From: Acidobacteriota bacterium
Lineage (GTDB): Bacteria > Acidobacteriota > Terriglobia > Terriglobales > Acidobacteriaceae
Length of the DNA: 33,624 bases
Assembly (NCBI GenBank): GCA_003225555.1
Contig: QIAM01000058.1
Span: forward strand, 1 to 33,624
Direction of reading: 5' to 3'
This document shows, in pieces, positions 23,660-32,399 of the stretch. Position numbers and translations under genes: made by a program. Every line of letters starts with the position of its first letter. Within the stretch, counting starts at the first letter, position 1. Under the pieces are notes generated by a model. The model made no database searches, was not told where the DNA came from, and saw only the letters and a list, made by a program, of their open reading frames with translations.

Positions 23660-25975
23660 ATGACTTGCAACGTCCAAGCCCGCGCGAGTTTCGCACCGCA
23701 TCGGACCCCTGGGCGGCAACTCCCAGTGACGCAACCGGCTCCAACCCGGCTTCCGAAGGCCTCCAGCCGCAAGCTGTACATGATTCTGCTTGTAATCGCG
23801 GTCTTCCTTCTCCTGGCCATTCTGGTTTCGCAGACGGCCTTCGAACTCAAGTTCCTTCAGCCGGGAAACAATCAGGAGATCGTCGTATTCGCCGCGCTGT
23901 CGGCTTTGATCTTTCTGTTGTTCGTGGCCTTGACGTTCGTTCTCCTGCGCAATTTGCTCAAGCTGTTCGCCGAGCGCCGTCTAGGAGTTCTTGGCTCGAA
24001 ATTCCGCACGCGCATGGTCATCGGTGGATTGCTCCTATCTTCCGTTCCCCTGATCGTGATGTATTTCTTCGCCTACGGATTGATGAACCGCTCCATCGAG
24101 CGCTGGTTCTCGACTCCCGTGGAACAAGTTCGCGCCGACACCCATGCCATGGTCACGCTCCTGGCAAATTACGCGGCGCAGAACGCCCGCTCCGAGGCGC
24201 TCGCGATTGCCGCCTCCCCCGACGTGCAACGCGGCTTTGCCGGACACGGCTTTTCGACCGTGGTCGATGAACTCCAGAACCACGAACTGACGCTGCAGGG
24301 CGGATTCGCTCTCGCCGTGCAGGATGGCAGTGCCGATGCGAGTTTCAATGCGCCCGCCCCGTGGGTGCTTTTGAAACCCAAACTGCCGATTGCCGAGGCC
24401 GAGGCAGGACGTCCGGCGCAGTTCACCTGGAACCAGACCGACTACACCCTGGGCAGCGCCCCGGTCGGAAGTGGCGGAATGATCCTGGTCGCGATTCCCC
24501 TTCCGCCCGAGTTTTCGCAGACCGTCAAGCAGGTTGAAGCCAGCCAGCAGCGTTATTTCGAACTGGCTCATGAACGCCGTATCGTGCGCCGGACCTACAT
24601 GGGCCTATTGCTGCTGCTCACCATGATCGTGCTGTTTGTCACTACCTGGATCGCACTGTTTCTTTCGAAACTGGTTACGCGTCCGGTTGCAGCTCTGGCC
24701 GAGGCGACACAAGAAATTTCGCGGGGACGTTTCGACTATCGCGTCGACGTCAGTGCCGCCGATGAGATCGGCGACCTGGTGCGGTCGTTCAACCGCATGG
24801 CCGAAGAACTGGAGAGCAGCCGTTTTCAAATCGAGGCTTCCAGCCGCGACCTGAGCGCCGCCAATGCCGAACTTGATCAACGCCGCCGCCAGACGGAAAC
24901 GATTCTGGAAAGCATTCCTACAGGCGTGCTTTCCCTCGATGCGAACCGGCGCGTCACGCACGCCAACCAGGCGCTGCTCCGGATGTTTCATCCCGACAGT
25001 GCTCGTAGTACCGCTCCTCAGATTCTTCAAGGAGCCGCTTTGGCGGATGTGTTCCCCGCCGAGGTGCTCGAGGATTTTGAGCCTCTGCTGCGCCGCGCCG
25101 ATCGCATGGGCATGACCACCAGCCAAATGGAAATGACGTTGCAGCGTACCTCCGTGAACGTGGCGGTCACGGTGGCGATTTTGCGTTACCAGGGCCAGCA
25201 GTCCGGATACGTACTCGTTTTTGAAGATCTCTCGGACCTGCTCAAGGCGCAGAAGCAGGCGGCATGGCGGGAAGTGGCGCGGCGGGTGGCTCATGAAATC
25301 AAGAATCCCCTTACCCCAATCGCCTTGTCCGCTGAGCGCATCCAGCGTCATCTGGACCGCGCTACACCCAACGATCCGGCTTCGCTGGACGTGGTCCGTT
25401 CCTGCGCCGAAACCATTGCAGGCGCCGTCGAAACTGTCCGGCGCCTCGTCGACGAGTTTTCGACCCTGGCCCGTTTTCCCACTTCGCATCCCCAACCGGC
25501 AGATATCAACGACCTCATCGAGCAGGCGCTCTCCCTGTTTGACGGAAGGCTGGATGGCATCACCTTGCAGACAACGCTGGCGCCAGACCTTCCCATGGTC
25601 ATGGCTGATGGTGAGGCCATCAAACGCGCCGTCGCCAACCTGGTGGATAACGCCGCCGAAGCCCTGCAAGATTCCATGGTAAGAGAAATCGAGATTGCGA
25701 CCGCACTCGTCGCCAGCCGCGACGCGGTGGAGGTCACGGTCTCCGACACTGGTCACGGAGTCACTCGTGAACTCAAGGAGAAACTCTTCCTGCCCTACTT
25801 TTCCACCAAGAAGCGTGGCACCGGCCTGGGCCTCGCGATCGTGAGCCGGGTGGTAGAAGATCATCACGGCTCCATTCGTGTAGAAGAGAATCAGCCTGTA
25901 GGCGCAAGGTTCATCGTGGAGTTGCCGGTTGTTTCCGAGCCTGCCGCCGTGGCCGCGTCCGTTCAGCATGCCTAG
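23660..25975 (+). CDS. ntrY: NtrY-like transmembrane sensor histidine kinase
   Basis: A 771-residue NtrY-type kinase. After a Pro-rich cytoplasmic start, two hydrophobic helices (about 40-105) and a third (about 122-140) precede an extracytoplasmic region to about 310. Another helix follows (MGLLLLLTMIVLFVTTWIALF), then a HAMP domain (ALAEATQEISRGRFDYRVDV), a PAS domain (about 410-520), HisKA with phosphoacceptor H545 in AHEIKNPLTP, and HATPase_c with ANLVDNAAEAL, DTGHGV and GTGLGLAIV. The stop overlaps the ntrX start by 8 bases (ATGCCTAG), implying coupled translation. The signal it senses is unknown; family members respond to nitrogen or redox state. Confidence 0.92.
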   Translation: MTCNVQARASFAPHRTPGRQLPVTQPAPTRLPKASSRKLYMILLVIAVFLLLAILVSQTAFELKFLQPGNNQEIVVFAALSALIFLLFVALTFVLLRNLLKLFAERRLGVLGSKFRTRMVIGGLLLSSVPLIVMYFFAYGLMNRSIERWFSTPVEQVRADTHAMVTLLANYAAQNARSEALAIAASPDVQRGFAGHGFSTVVDELQNHELTLQGGFALAVQDGSADASFNAPAPWVLLKPKLPIAEAEAGRPAQFTWNQTDYTLGSAPVGSGGMILVAIPLPPEFSQTVKQVEASQQRYFELAHERRIVRRTYMGLLLLLTMIVLFVTTWIALFLSKLVTRPVAALAEATQEISRGRFDYRVDVSAADEIGDLVRSFNRMAEELESSRFQIEASSRDLSAANAELDQRRRQTETILESIPTGVLSLDANRRVTHANQALLRMFHPDSARSTAPQILQGAALADVFPAEVLEDFEPLLRRADRMGMTTSQMEMTLQRTSVNVAVTVAILRYQGQQSGYVLVFEDLSDLLKAQKQAAWREVARRVAHEIKNPLTPIALSAERIQRHLDRATPNDPASLDVVRSCAETIAGAVETVRRLVDEFSTLARFPTSHPQPADINDLIEQALSLFDGRLDGITLQTTLAPDLPMVMADGEAIKRAVANLVDNAAEALQDSMVREIEIATALVASRDAVEVTVSDTGHGVTRELKEKLFLPYFSTKKRGTGLGLAIVSRVVEDHHGSIRVEENQPVGARFIVELPVVSEPAAVAASVQHA

Positions 25976-27323
25976 CATCCTCATTGTTGACGATGAAGCC
26001 GGAATTCGCGACTCCCTCGCCGGAGTTCTCACCGACGAGGGATACACCGTCTCTTCCGTCGAAAGCGGCGAGGCTTGCCTCGACGTGGTGAAGAAGACGA
26101 CGTTCGACGTCATCCTGCTCGACATCTGGCTTCCCGGCATCGACGGCCTCGATGCTCTGGGAAAAGTCCGCGAACTCGACAATCCGCCCGAAGTGATTAT
26201 GATTTCCGGTCACGGGACCATCGAAACCGCGGTTCGCGCCACCAAGCTGGGCGCTTATGACTTTCTGGAAAAGCCTCTGTCCCTCGACAAGACTCTGATT
26301 CTGGTCAAGAACGCCATCGAATCGAAGAAGCTGCGCCGCGAGAACGTCGACCTGAGAAAACAGCTTTATGCGAAGAGCGTAATCGCGGGCGACAGTATCC
26401 CGATGAAGGCCCTGCGACAGCAGATCGGCCTGATGGCGCCAACCAACGGCCGCGTTCTGATTTACGGCGAATCGGGAACCGGCAAGGAGTTGGTCGCCCA
26501 CGCCATCCACGCGCAAAGCCTGCGCAAGGATGAAACTTTCGTCGAAGTGAATTGCGCCGCTATCCCTGAGGATCTGATCGAGAGCGAACTCTTTGGCCAT
26601 CGAAAAGGTTCCTTCCCGGGCGCAGGGGCAGACAAAGAAGGAAGGTTCCAGAAAGCAGACGGCGGCACCCTGTTTCTCGACGAAGTCGGAGACATGAGCC
26701 TGAAAACTCAGTCCAAATTATTGCGTACTCTCGACGAACAGCGCTTCACTCCCGTAGGCAGCGAGGCGCCGATCACGGTCGATGCTCGCGTCATCGCATC
26801 GACGAACAAGGATCTGGAGGAGGAAATTTCACGAGGCAATTTCCGGGAAGATCTGTTTTATCGCCTCAACGTGATTCCCTTCTTCGTGCCAGCGCTGCGG
26901 GAACGCAAAGAAGATATCCCGCTGCTGGCGCGCTATTTTCTGAAGGAGCTCGCTGCCACCTACGGACGCCGGCCGCGCGAAATCACCGACGACGCGATCG
27001 AAGTGCTGATGCGCTACGCCTGGCCTGGAAATGTACGCGAACTGCGCAACGTGATTGAGCGCATCGTGATCATGAATCCCACAACCACGCGCTTTGAGCG
27101 TAAGCACCTGCCCCCATTGGTCTACCGCGACGGCAGCCGGCGTATGCCCAAGAGCGATTTCTCCACGCTGCACCAGGCTCGCGACGCCTACGAACGCGAC
27201 TACATCCTCAAAAAGCTCGACGAAAACCACGGCAACGTCAGCCGCACCGCCGAGGTGCTCGGACTCGAGCGCAGCCACCTTTACCGCAAGATGAAGACCT
27301 TGGGAATTACGGCGAAAGAATAG
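25968..27323 (+). CDS. ntrX: NtrX-like response regulator with altered GAFTGA loop
   Basis: About 451 residues from the ATG at 25968. Order: receiver domain with D52 (LLDIWLP), AAA+ domain with Walker A GESGTGKE, Walker B TLFLDE and a C-terminal Fis-type helix-turn-helix (AEVLGLERSHLYRKMKTLGI). The loop that contacts sigma-54 reads GSFPGA (residues 214-219, bases 26607-26624) instead of GAFTGA: Ala to Ser and Thr to Pro217. The Thr is known to be important for sigma-54 activation in this family, while the arginine-finger region RLNVIPFF and other AAA+ motifs look normal. The protein may not activate sigma-54 in the usual way. It is paired with NtrY by an 8-base overlap. Confidence 0.9.
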   Translation: MPSILIVDDEAGIRDSLAGVLTDEGYTVSSVESGEACLDVVKKTTFDVILLDIWLPGIDGLDALGKVRELDNPPEVIMISGHGTIETAVRATKLGAYDFLEKPLSLDKTLILVKNAIESKKLRRENVDLRKQLYAKSVIAGDSIPMKALRQQIGLMAPTNGRVLIYGESGTGKELVAHAIHAQSLRKDETFVEVNCAAIPEDLIESELFGHRKGSFPGAGADKEGRFQKADGGTLFLDEVGDMSLKTQSKLLRTLDEQRFTPVGSEAPITVDARVIASTNKDLEEEISRGNFREDLFYRLNVIPFFVPALRERKEDIPLLARYFLKELAATYGRRPREITDDAIEVLMRYAWPGNVRELRNVIERIVIMNPTTTRFERKHLPPLVYRDGSRRMPKSDFSTLHQARDAYERDYILKKLDENHGNVSRTAEVLGLERSHLYRKMKTLGITAKE

Positions 27324-27331
27324 AGGAAAGC

Positions 27332-27406
27332 GGGCTTCGGGCTTCAGCCTTCAGCAACCCAAGGTCCTAAAGCCGAAGCCCGATAGCTGAAGCCCGAAGC
27401 CCGAAG
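27332..27406. repeat. Hairpin-forming period-7 repeat (GGGCTTC type)
   Basis: The left arm has GGGCTTC, GGGCTTC, AGCCTTC and AGCAACC. The right arm has AAAGCCG, AAGCCCG, ATAGCTG, AAGCCCG and AAGCCCG. The arms are complementary. It fills the gap between the convergent ntrX and RsbW-type genes, where a bidirectional terminator would be expected, and is closely related to the repeat at 4734-4821. Confidence 0.85.
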
Positions 27407-27868
27407 TTACCGCTTTACCATATGGATTTCCGTCCCGTTCTTGCGGAATTCCACCTTATCCATAAGCTGGTTGATCAGGAAAATACCACGTCCATGGTTG
27501 GAATAAACATTCTCACCCACCGTACAGGTCGGAATCGCGCCCGGGTCAAACCCGTTTCCTGGATCGCGCACCACGATGATGATGCCGCGTTCCTCGTCGC
27601 ACGCCACCAGGCACTCCACAATCTTGGTGGGATCTTCCTTCGCGCCATGAACGACCGCGTTGGCCAGCGCTTCCTGCAGGGACAACTCGATCGCGTCCTC
27701 TTTGCCATCCACGCATTTCAGCTGGCGGACGGTATCCATGACTTGCGCCACGACAGGGTCGACCGCCTTTCGGTCCGCGGCGAGGGTCACGCGCACCTGC
27801 AAAGTCAGCTTGTCGGGATCAAAATCGTACTCGGGAAAGTGTCCTTCGGGAGAAGCCCCAGGTTCCAT
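27407..27868 (-). CDS. RsbW-type serine/threonine kinase-like ATPase
   Basis: About 153 residues from the ATG at 27868. It has a GHKL/HATPase_c fold of the anti-sigma factor (RsbW/SpoIIAB) type, with ELSLQEALANAVVHGAK (N box), VVRDPGNGFDP (G1) and SNHGRGIFLINQLMD (G2). Such proteins bind and phosphorylate an anti-sigma antagonist or sequester a sigma factor. No RsbV-type partner or sigma factor gene is adjacent. The longer frame to 27982 adds a sequence without recognisable signal; a TTG 30 bases upstream is another possible start. Its stop borders the repeat shared with ntrX. Confidence 0.82.
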   Translation of the reverse strand: MEPGASPEGHFPEYDFDPDKLTLQVRVTLAADRKAVDPVVAQVMDTVRQLKCVDGKEDAIELSLQEALANAVVHGAKEDPTKIVECLVACDEERGIIIVVRDPGNGFDPGAIPTCTVGENVYSNHGRGIFLINQLMDKVEFRKNGTEIHMVKR

Positions 27869-27988
27869 GGATCGCTCGTGCGCCTTGTCTGCCAACCGTT
27901 CTGACCTAATAGGATTGTAGCGGTAGGGCGCTAAAACTGCCAACGCCGAAGGTAACTTGACTGGGTTGAAACGGCAGACCACACAACT

Positions 27989-28957
27989 TCATTCTTTTGT
28001 TTCGTTATGTCCGCCCTGATACCCGCTCTGCTGCAACATCACGTGCTCTAACTGCCTTCTCCAGTCAAGTTCCTCGATGAAGCTGCGAGAGTCCCGCCAA
28101 CCTGGCTGCACTTTCACATAGAGCTCGAGGAAAACCTTGGTTCCGAGCATCCGCTCGATTTGCAGCCGGGCTCCGGTTCCGATCTTCTTCAGCATCTGCC
28201 CGCGCTTGCCGATGAGAATCGCTTTTTGTCCCTCACGCTCGGCGTAAATTGTCGCCGCAATGCGCGTCAGCCTGGAACCTTCCTCAAAGCTCTCCACGAT
28301 CACGGTGGTCGCGTACGGAATCTCTTCCTCCGTCGCCAGCAGCACCTGCTCGCGAATGATCTCAGCCGCCATGAAGCGTGCCGGCTGATCCGTAACCTGA
28401 TCCTCGGGAAAGTAGGCGGGCCCAGCAGGAAGCGCGGATATCACCTTTTCGAGCAGTACGTCCAATCCATTCCGCTTGAGCGCCGAGATGGGAATGACTT
28501 CTTTGAAGTCGTATAACTTGCGATACTCCTCAATCAGTGGAAGCAGCCTCGCTTTTTCGCGAACCCGGTCTACCTTGTTCAAAATGAGGAACGCCGGCGT
28601 TCCGGACTGCTTCAACAGATCAAGGGCAAACTGATCGCGCGGATCATACTTGCGCGTGACATCCATGATCACAAGTACAAGGTCGCAACCTTCCAGGGCT
28701 TCGCGAACTTCCACCATCATCTTGCGTCCCAGCGAACTGTCCGGCTTGTGCACGCCAGGCGTGTCGATGAGGACGATCTGGCCACCGCCGTGCCCCTTGC
28801 GCTTCGGCACATGAACGACGCCCTGAATGCGGTTTCGCGTGGTCTGCGGCTTAGGCGAGATGATCGCCAACTTCTCGCCCACAAGCGCATTGAGCAGGGT
28901 TGACTTCCCCGCGTTCGGCCGGCCGAGAATGCAGACGAAACCAGAGTGGAATGCCAT
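27989..28957 (-). CDS. era: GTPase Era
   Basis: About 322 residues from the ATG at 28957; the longer frame to 29083 runs through repeat DNA. It is an essential GTPase for 16S rRNA maturation and 30S assembly. Motifs are G1 GRPNAGKST, G3 DTPG, G4 NKVD, and a C-terminal KH domain around IERMLGTKVFLELYVKVQPGWR. It is last in the minus-strand cluster phoH-ybeY-corC-era, a common bacterial order. A period-7 repeat (28967-28982) starts 10 bases before the ATG and leaves no strong ribosome-binding site visible. Confidence 0.95.
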   Translation of the reverse strand: MAFHSGFVCILGRPNAGKSTLLNALVGEKLAIISPKPQTTRNRIQGVVHVPKRKGHGGGQIVLIDTPGVHKPDSSLGRKMMVEVREALEGCDLVLVIMDVTRKYDPRDQFALDLLKQSGTPAFLILNKVDRVREKARLLPLIEEYRKLYDFKEVIPISALKRNGLDVLLEKVISALPAGPAYFPEDQVTDQPARFMAAEIIREQVLLATEEEIPYATTVIVESFEEGSRLTRIAATIYAEREGQKAILIGKRGQMLKKIGTGARLQIERMLGTKVFLELYVKVQPGWRDSRSFIEELDWRRQLEHVMLQQSGYQGGHNETKE

Positions 28958-28966
28958 AAGAATTAA

Positions 28967-28982
28967 GCTACTAGCTTCTAGC
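28967..28982. repeat. Short period-7 repeat upstream of era
   Basis: Two 7-base units, GCTACTA and GCTTCTA, followed by GC. It resembles the GCTAGAA-type repeat at 29095-29129. Confidence 0.5.
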
Positions 28983-29094
28983 AGGCTAACCAGCCCGTGA
29001 TGAGGCACAAACTCAAGTATCCCACGAGACCTCGATGCTCGTTGCACTTGGGAAGGACGGGGTAGGTGACCTGAAGAACGCACGATGTGTTTTG

Positions 29095-29129
29095 GCTAGA
29101 AGCTAGGAGCTAGTCGCTAGAAGCTGCCT
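29095..29129. repeat. Period-7 repeat ending at a stop codon (GCTAGAA type)
   Basis: Five 7-base units are GCTAGAA, GCTAGGA, GCTAGTC, GCTAGAA and GCTGCCT. The array ends next to the CorC-like stop codon at 29130-29132. Confidence 0.85.
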
Positions 29130-30395
29130 TCATATCAGTTTCAACTGCTGCGGCTGCACCGTCGAAATCCGCACCCGCTCCACTTTGCGATCGGTCGATT
29201 CCAATACTTCGAAGCGCAGCCCGTCGCCTTCGATGATTTCACCTTTGCGCGGAATGTGCCCTGCAAGCTCGCTGACCAACCCGGCCACCGTCGCCGATTC
29301 CTTCCCTTCCGGCTTGGTTCCAAACAGTTCGCCCAGGCGATCTACATCGGTTCCGCCCGACACAACAAACGAGCGTTCGCCTTCGCGCACGACCTCCGGC
29401 TTCTCGTGTTCATCGCGGATTTCGCCGACAATCTCCTCCACCAGATCCTCAATGGTGACCAGGCCCGCCACGCCTCCGTACTCGTCGACCACAATCGCCA
29501 TGCGCACGTTCTTCCTCTGCATTTCGCGCAGCAGGTCGCTGCCTAGCTTGCTCTCAGGTACGAAATAAACCTCCCGCCGCATCAACCCCTCGAGCGTGCG
29601 CGTGTGCGCCTCGGTATCTGGAACCTGCAGAACGTCTTGCGCATAAACGATCCCTTTGATGTTGTGGATGTTTCCCTCGTACACAGGCACGCGCGAGTAG
29701 TGCTTGCTCCGCAGCATCTCGATGAAGCGCTCCACCGTCGTATCGGAAGGAACGGCAAACATCTGCGGACGCGGCTTCATCGCTTCACGGACCGTCTTGC
29801 CGCTGAATTCCACCACCGACTGGATCAGATCGCGGTCGCCTTCCTGAATGATCCCCTCTTCCTGCCCAGCTTCGATCAATGCGTCCACCGCCTCTGCGGA
29901 ACTCTCCGGCTCTTCCCTCGTGTTTTGCCGTGTCAGCGAAACCACCGACTGCAGGAACCCGAGCACAATCGTGATCGGCAGCACAAGGTAAATCAGGATT
30001 CTCAGAAGCGGCGTCCAACGGGCCAGCCAGGATCCCTTGGTGCGCGAGAAAAACAAGAATGGAAGGAAACGATTGCAGACGATGACGATCAGCACCAGGC
30101 TAATCGTAGCCTGCAGAATCTCGTAGATACTCCATGGTTCGTCGGCGAACACCGCATAGCCGATCAGCAGAGAGATCGCCGCCATGGTCAACTGCGTGAG
30201 AATTGCCATGGAAAGTGCCGCACGCGTGCGGCTCACGCCCAGTTTAGGCTCGACCTTCTGCTCAAAAACGTCGATGTTGTCCTGGAACTCGCGCGAAAGA
30301 AACTTGCCAATCTCCTGGTAGACGCGGTCGACATAGGAGACGAGCGTCAGCAAACCGACCAGCAAAAGCAGCGCGAACGCGACGGAAACGCTCAT
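29130..30395 (-). CDS. CorC/HlyC-type (CNNM-CBS) protein
   Basis: About 421 residues from the ATG at 30395. It overlaps the ybeY stop (ATGA), so the two are translationally coupled; a GTG at 30407 is a weaker option. It has a CNNM membrane domain (about 1-160) with several helices, then a CBS pair including [27 protein letters not shown] ([15 protein letters not shown]) and [20 protein letters not shown], then a CorC_HlyC domain ([16 protein letters not shown]). It is in the ybeY-corC-era cluster, where such proteins are typical and thought to affect Mg/Co homeostasis. It is a shorter paralogue of 1831-3219. Confidence 0.9.
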   Translation of the reverse strand: MSVSVAFALLLLVGLLTLVSYVDRVYQEIGKFLSREFQDNIDVFEQKVEPKLGVSRTRAALSMAILTQLTMAAISLLIGYAVFADEPWSIYEILQATISLVLIVIVCNRFLPFLFFSRTKGSWLARWTPLLRILIYLVLPITIVLGFLQSVVSLTRQNTREEPESSAEAVDALIEAGQEEGIIQEGDRDLIQSVVEFSGKTVREAMKPRPQMFAVPSDTTVERFIEMLRSKHYSRVPVYEGNIHNIKGIVYAQDVLQVPDTEAHTRTLEGLMRREVYFVPESKLGSDLLREMQRKNVRMAIVVDEYGGVAGLVTIEDLVEEIVGEIRDEHEKPEVVREGERSFVVSGGTDVDRLGELFGTKPEGKESATVAGLVSELAGHIPRKGEIIEGDGLRFEVLESTDRKVERVRISTVQPQQLKLI

Positions 30396-30895
30396 CGCGT
30401 CCCCCACGTTCCCGCTTTAGGCTTTCGATGTCTGGAGTTGTTCAAGGAACTCGCAGACGCCTCGCGTTCGATCAGTCCCACGGGCAATTTCAGCACCCGG
30501 CGCAACTTCAGTTCCGTGCGCGCCATGGTTCCACCATCGCGCTCGTGATCGAACCCTGCCAGGTGCAGAATCCCATGCAACGTCAGGATCTTTACTTCCA
30601 CGGCAGCCGAATGACCCATCCTGTGTGCGTTCTGCACGGCGATGTCGGCAGAAATCGCAATATCCCCCGCCAGCCTTGAGGAGTTATACGGCATGGTGAG
30701 CAGTGAGGAAAATGAAAGCACATCGGTTGCCTTGTTCTTCCCCCGAAACTGCCGATTCAAGGATTGCACCGCCGCGCTGCTGGTCACCAGAACGTTCACA
30801 GTCCCCTTGAGATTGGCCACCCGTCGCGCCCGCAGAGCAAAACGTTCGAGCGCCACCTCGCTCAGTCCCGCAATCCGCTTTTGCAGAATGACCAA
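30392..30895 (-). CDS. ybeY: Endoribonuclease YbeY
   Basis: A single-strand endoribonuclease for rRNA processing and ribosome quality control. The zinc-binding motif H-x3-H-x5-H is clear in LHGILHLAGFDH, and the upstream core QFRGKNKATDVLSF is typical. I place the start at a TTG near 30895, giving 167 residues, because the longer frame to 31066 runs into the phoH end and the terminator. The exact start is uncertain. A terminator lies upstream at 30970-30997 and the corC start overlaps its stop. Confidence 0.88.
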   Translation of the reverse strand: MVILQKRIAGLSEVALERFALRARRVANLKGTVNVLVTSSAAVQSLNRQFRGKNKATDVLSFSSLLTMPYNSSRLAGDIAISADIAVQNAHRMGHSAAVEVKILTLHGILHLAGFDHERDGGTMARTELKLRRVLKLPVGLIEREASASSLNNSRHRKPKAGTWGTR

Positions 30896-30969
30896 TTTCT
30901 TCTCAGCGCTCTCTGCGGCCCTTCTCCGCGTTTTCTGCGAAGTCTTTTCATTCCCTTGCCAAAAGCAAA

Positions 30970-30997
30970 CAGGAGGGCCCACTCTGGAGCCCTCCTG
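30970..30997 (-). terminator. Rho-independent terminator after phoH
   Basis: On the minus strand a 9-base stem CAGGAGGGC/GCCCTCCTG with a 10-base loop is followed by TTTGCTTTT. It lies just downstream of phoH and upstream of ybeY, so it may limit read-through between them. Confidence 0.75.
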
Positions 30998-31013
30998 CCC
31001 AATGTCGGGCCGC

Positions 31014-32096
31014 TCAACCCTTGGCTTCCGCAGAAACCGCCCGCTCCTGGCGCGGCGCCTTCTCATTCAAGTCTTGCTGCGGCTCGCTTGCGTCGGTCGC
31101 TCTGGATTCCGCCGCCTTCCCTTCGCTCAGCAGCAACAACTGCTGCTCCGCGATCCGTGTCTTATGCTCGTCGTAGGCTCGAATGATTCGCTGTACCAGG
31201 TGATGCCTGACCACGTCCGCTTCATCGAAGTGCACAAAGGCAAGACCGTCTACGCGCTTCAGCACATCCGAAGCCTCGAGCAGGCCGCTGCGCCGGGCGT
31301 TCGGCAAATCGATCTGCGTAACGTCACCCGTGATCACCGCTTTCGAATTAAATCCCAGCCGCGTGACAAACATCTTCATCTGTTCCGAAGTCGTATTCTG
31401 CGCTTCATCCAGGATCACGAACGAATCATTCAACGTGCGCCCGCGCATGAAGGCGATCGGCGCGATCTCGATCACATTTTTCTCCAGATAGCGATCAACT
31501 TTCTCCGGCTCCAGCATGTCATAGAGCGCGTCGTAAAGCGGCCGTAGGTAAGGATCAATCTTGTCTTGCAGGGTCCCCGGCAAGAATCCCAGCCGCTCCC
31601 CCGCTTCCACCGCCGGACGCGCCAGAATGATGCGGTTCACACGCTTGGCCAGCAGCGCCGAGATCGCCATCGCCACCGCAAGATAAGTCTTCCCCGTACC
31701 CGCCGGGCCGATTCCAAACACCATGTCGTGCTTCTCGATAGCCTCAAGATAGCGCCGCTGGTTGATACTTTTGGGCTGCACCGTGCGGCGTCCGAAGGAG
31801 CGCTGGCGACCAGCATCGGCCAACCCGCGCAGCGTGGCATTCGGGTCCGCGGCCAGCACCCGCAACATGCTGTTCAGGTCGCCATTGTTGAAGCTGTAGC
31901 CGGAGCGCTGCAAGCTCTCGTAATCGGCGAAGACTTGCTCGGCGCGCGCCACATCGCGAGCCGCACCCTCCAGCTCGATCCCGTTCGACCGCAGATTGAT
32001 GGTAATGTTCAGCCCGTCTTCCAGCACGCGCAAATTCTCATCCCGCGTGCCGAACAACGTCTCGATGTTAGGAGTAATCCCAATGCTCTTCTTCAT
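31014..32096 (-). CDS. phoH: PhoH family ATPase
   Basis: A 360-residue PhoH-like ATPase. The core from about residue 120 has Walker [16 protein letters not shown], the [20 protein letters not shown] segment and Walker [23 protein letters not shown], then [10 protein letters not shown]. The N-terminus has a region common to the ybeY-linked subtype ([14 protein letters not shown]). The last 45 residues are a low-complexity charged tail. PhoH proteins are predicted RNA-associated helicase-like ATPases, commonly next to ybeY. Start ATG at 32096 has only a weak ribosome-binding site; a promoter candidate lies at 32291-32319. Confidence 0.93.
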   Translation of the reverse strand: MKKSIGITPNIETLFGTRDENLRVLEDGLNITINLRSNGIELEGAARDVARAEQVFADYESLQRSGYSFNNGDLNSMLRVLAADPNATLRGLADAGRQRSFGRRTVQPKSINQRRYLEAIEKHDMVFGIGPAGTGKTYLAVAMAISALLAKRVNRIILARPAVEAGERLGFLPGTLQDKIDPYLRPLYDALYDMLEPEKVDRYLEKNVIEIAPIAFMRGRTLNDSFVILDEAQNTTSEQMKMFVTRLGFNSKAVITGDVTQIDLPNARRSGLLEASDVLKRVDGLAFVHFDEADVVRHHLVQRIIRAYDEHKTRIAEQQLLLLSEGKAAESRATDASEPQQDLNEKAPRQERAVSAEAKG

Positions 32097-32117
32097 TCAG
32101 TTTCTAGACGAACCACG

Positions 32118-32176
32118 TAGGGACAGCGGCCTCGGCTGTTCGGCCAAGCGCAGCGAGGCGTAGTTCGCTGCCCCTA
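32118..32176. repeat. Imperfect palindromic repeat upstream of phoH
   Basis: TAGGGACAGCG (32118-32128) pairs with CGCTGCCCCTA (32166-32176) at 10 of 11 positions, and inner CCTCG/CGAGG arms at 32130-32134 and 32154-32158 extend the stem. It may be a dispersed intergenic element or an RNA hairpin in the phoH leader. I see no gene in 32097-32383. Confidence 0.5.
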
Positions 32177-32290
32177 GCACTGCACTCACACTCCACCGGT
32201 TAGAGAGGGCAGACAACACAAGATTGTGCTTGGAGACGGACTCAACCGGACTGCTCACGCCCAAAGGGCAGGCGACTACCATTGATAAAG

Positions 32291-32319
32291 AGCGTAACGC
32301 GTGACCAGATGCGAGTCAA
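32291..32319 (-). promoter_or_regulatory. Candidate sigma-70-type promoter for phoH
   Basis: On the minus strand TTGACT and TACGCT are separated by 17 bases. The -35 matches 5 of 6 consensus positions and the -10 only 3 of 6. It lies about 195 bases upstream of the phoH start. This is a weak call. Confidence 0.3.
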
Positions 32320-32399
32320 TGCCGTGGAAACAGTGCTCCCATCTAGCTTTACTATTTGGTAACTAAGTGCTCTGAACCGGAATTACGGTGACGTATTTC

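Noticed and set aside
24605..26182. 525-codon minus-strand frame over ntrY/ntrX
   Set aside because: Antisense shadow; the plus-strand kinase and regulator motifs are unambiguous.
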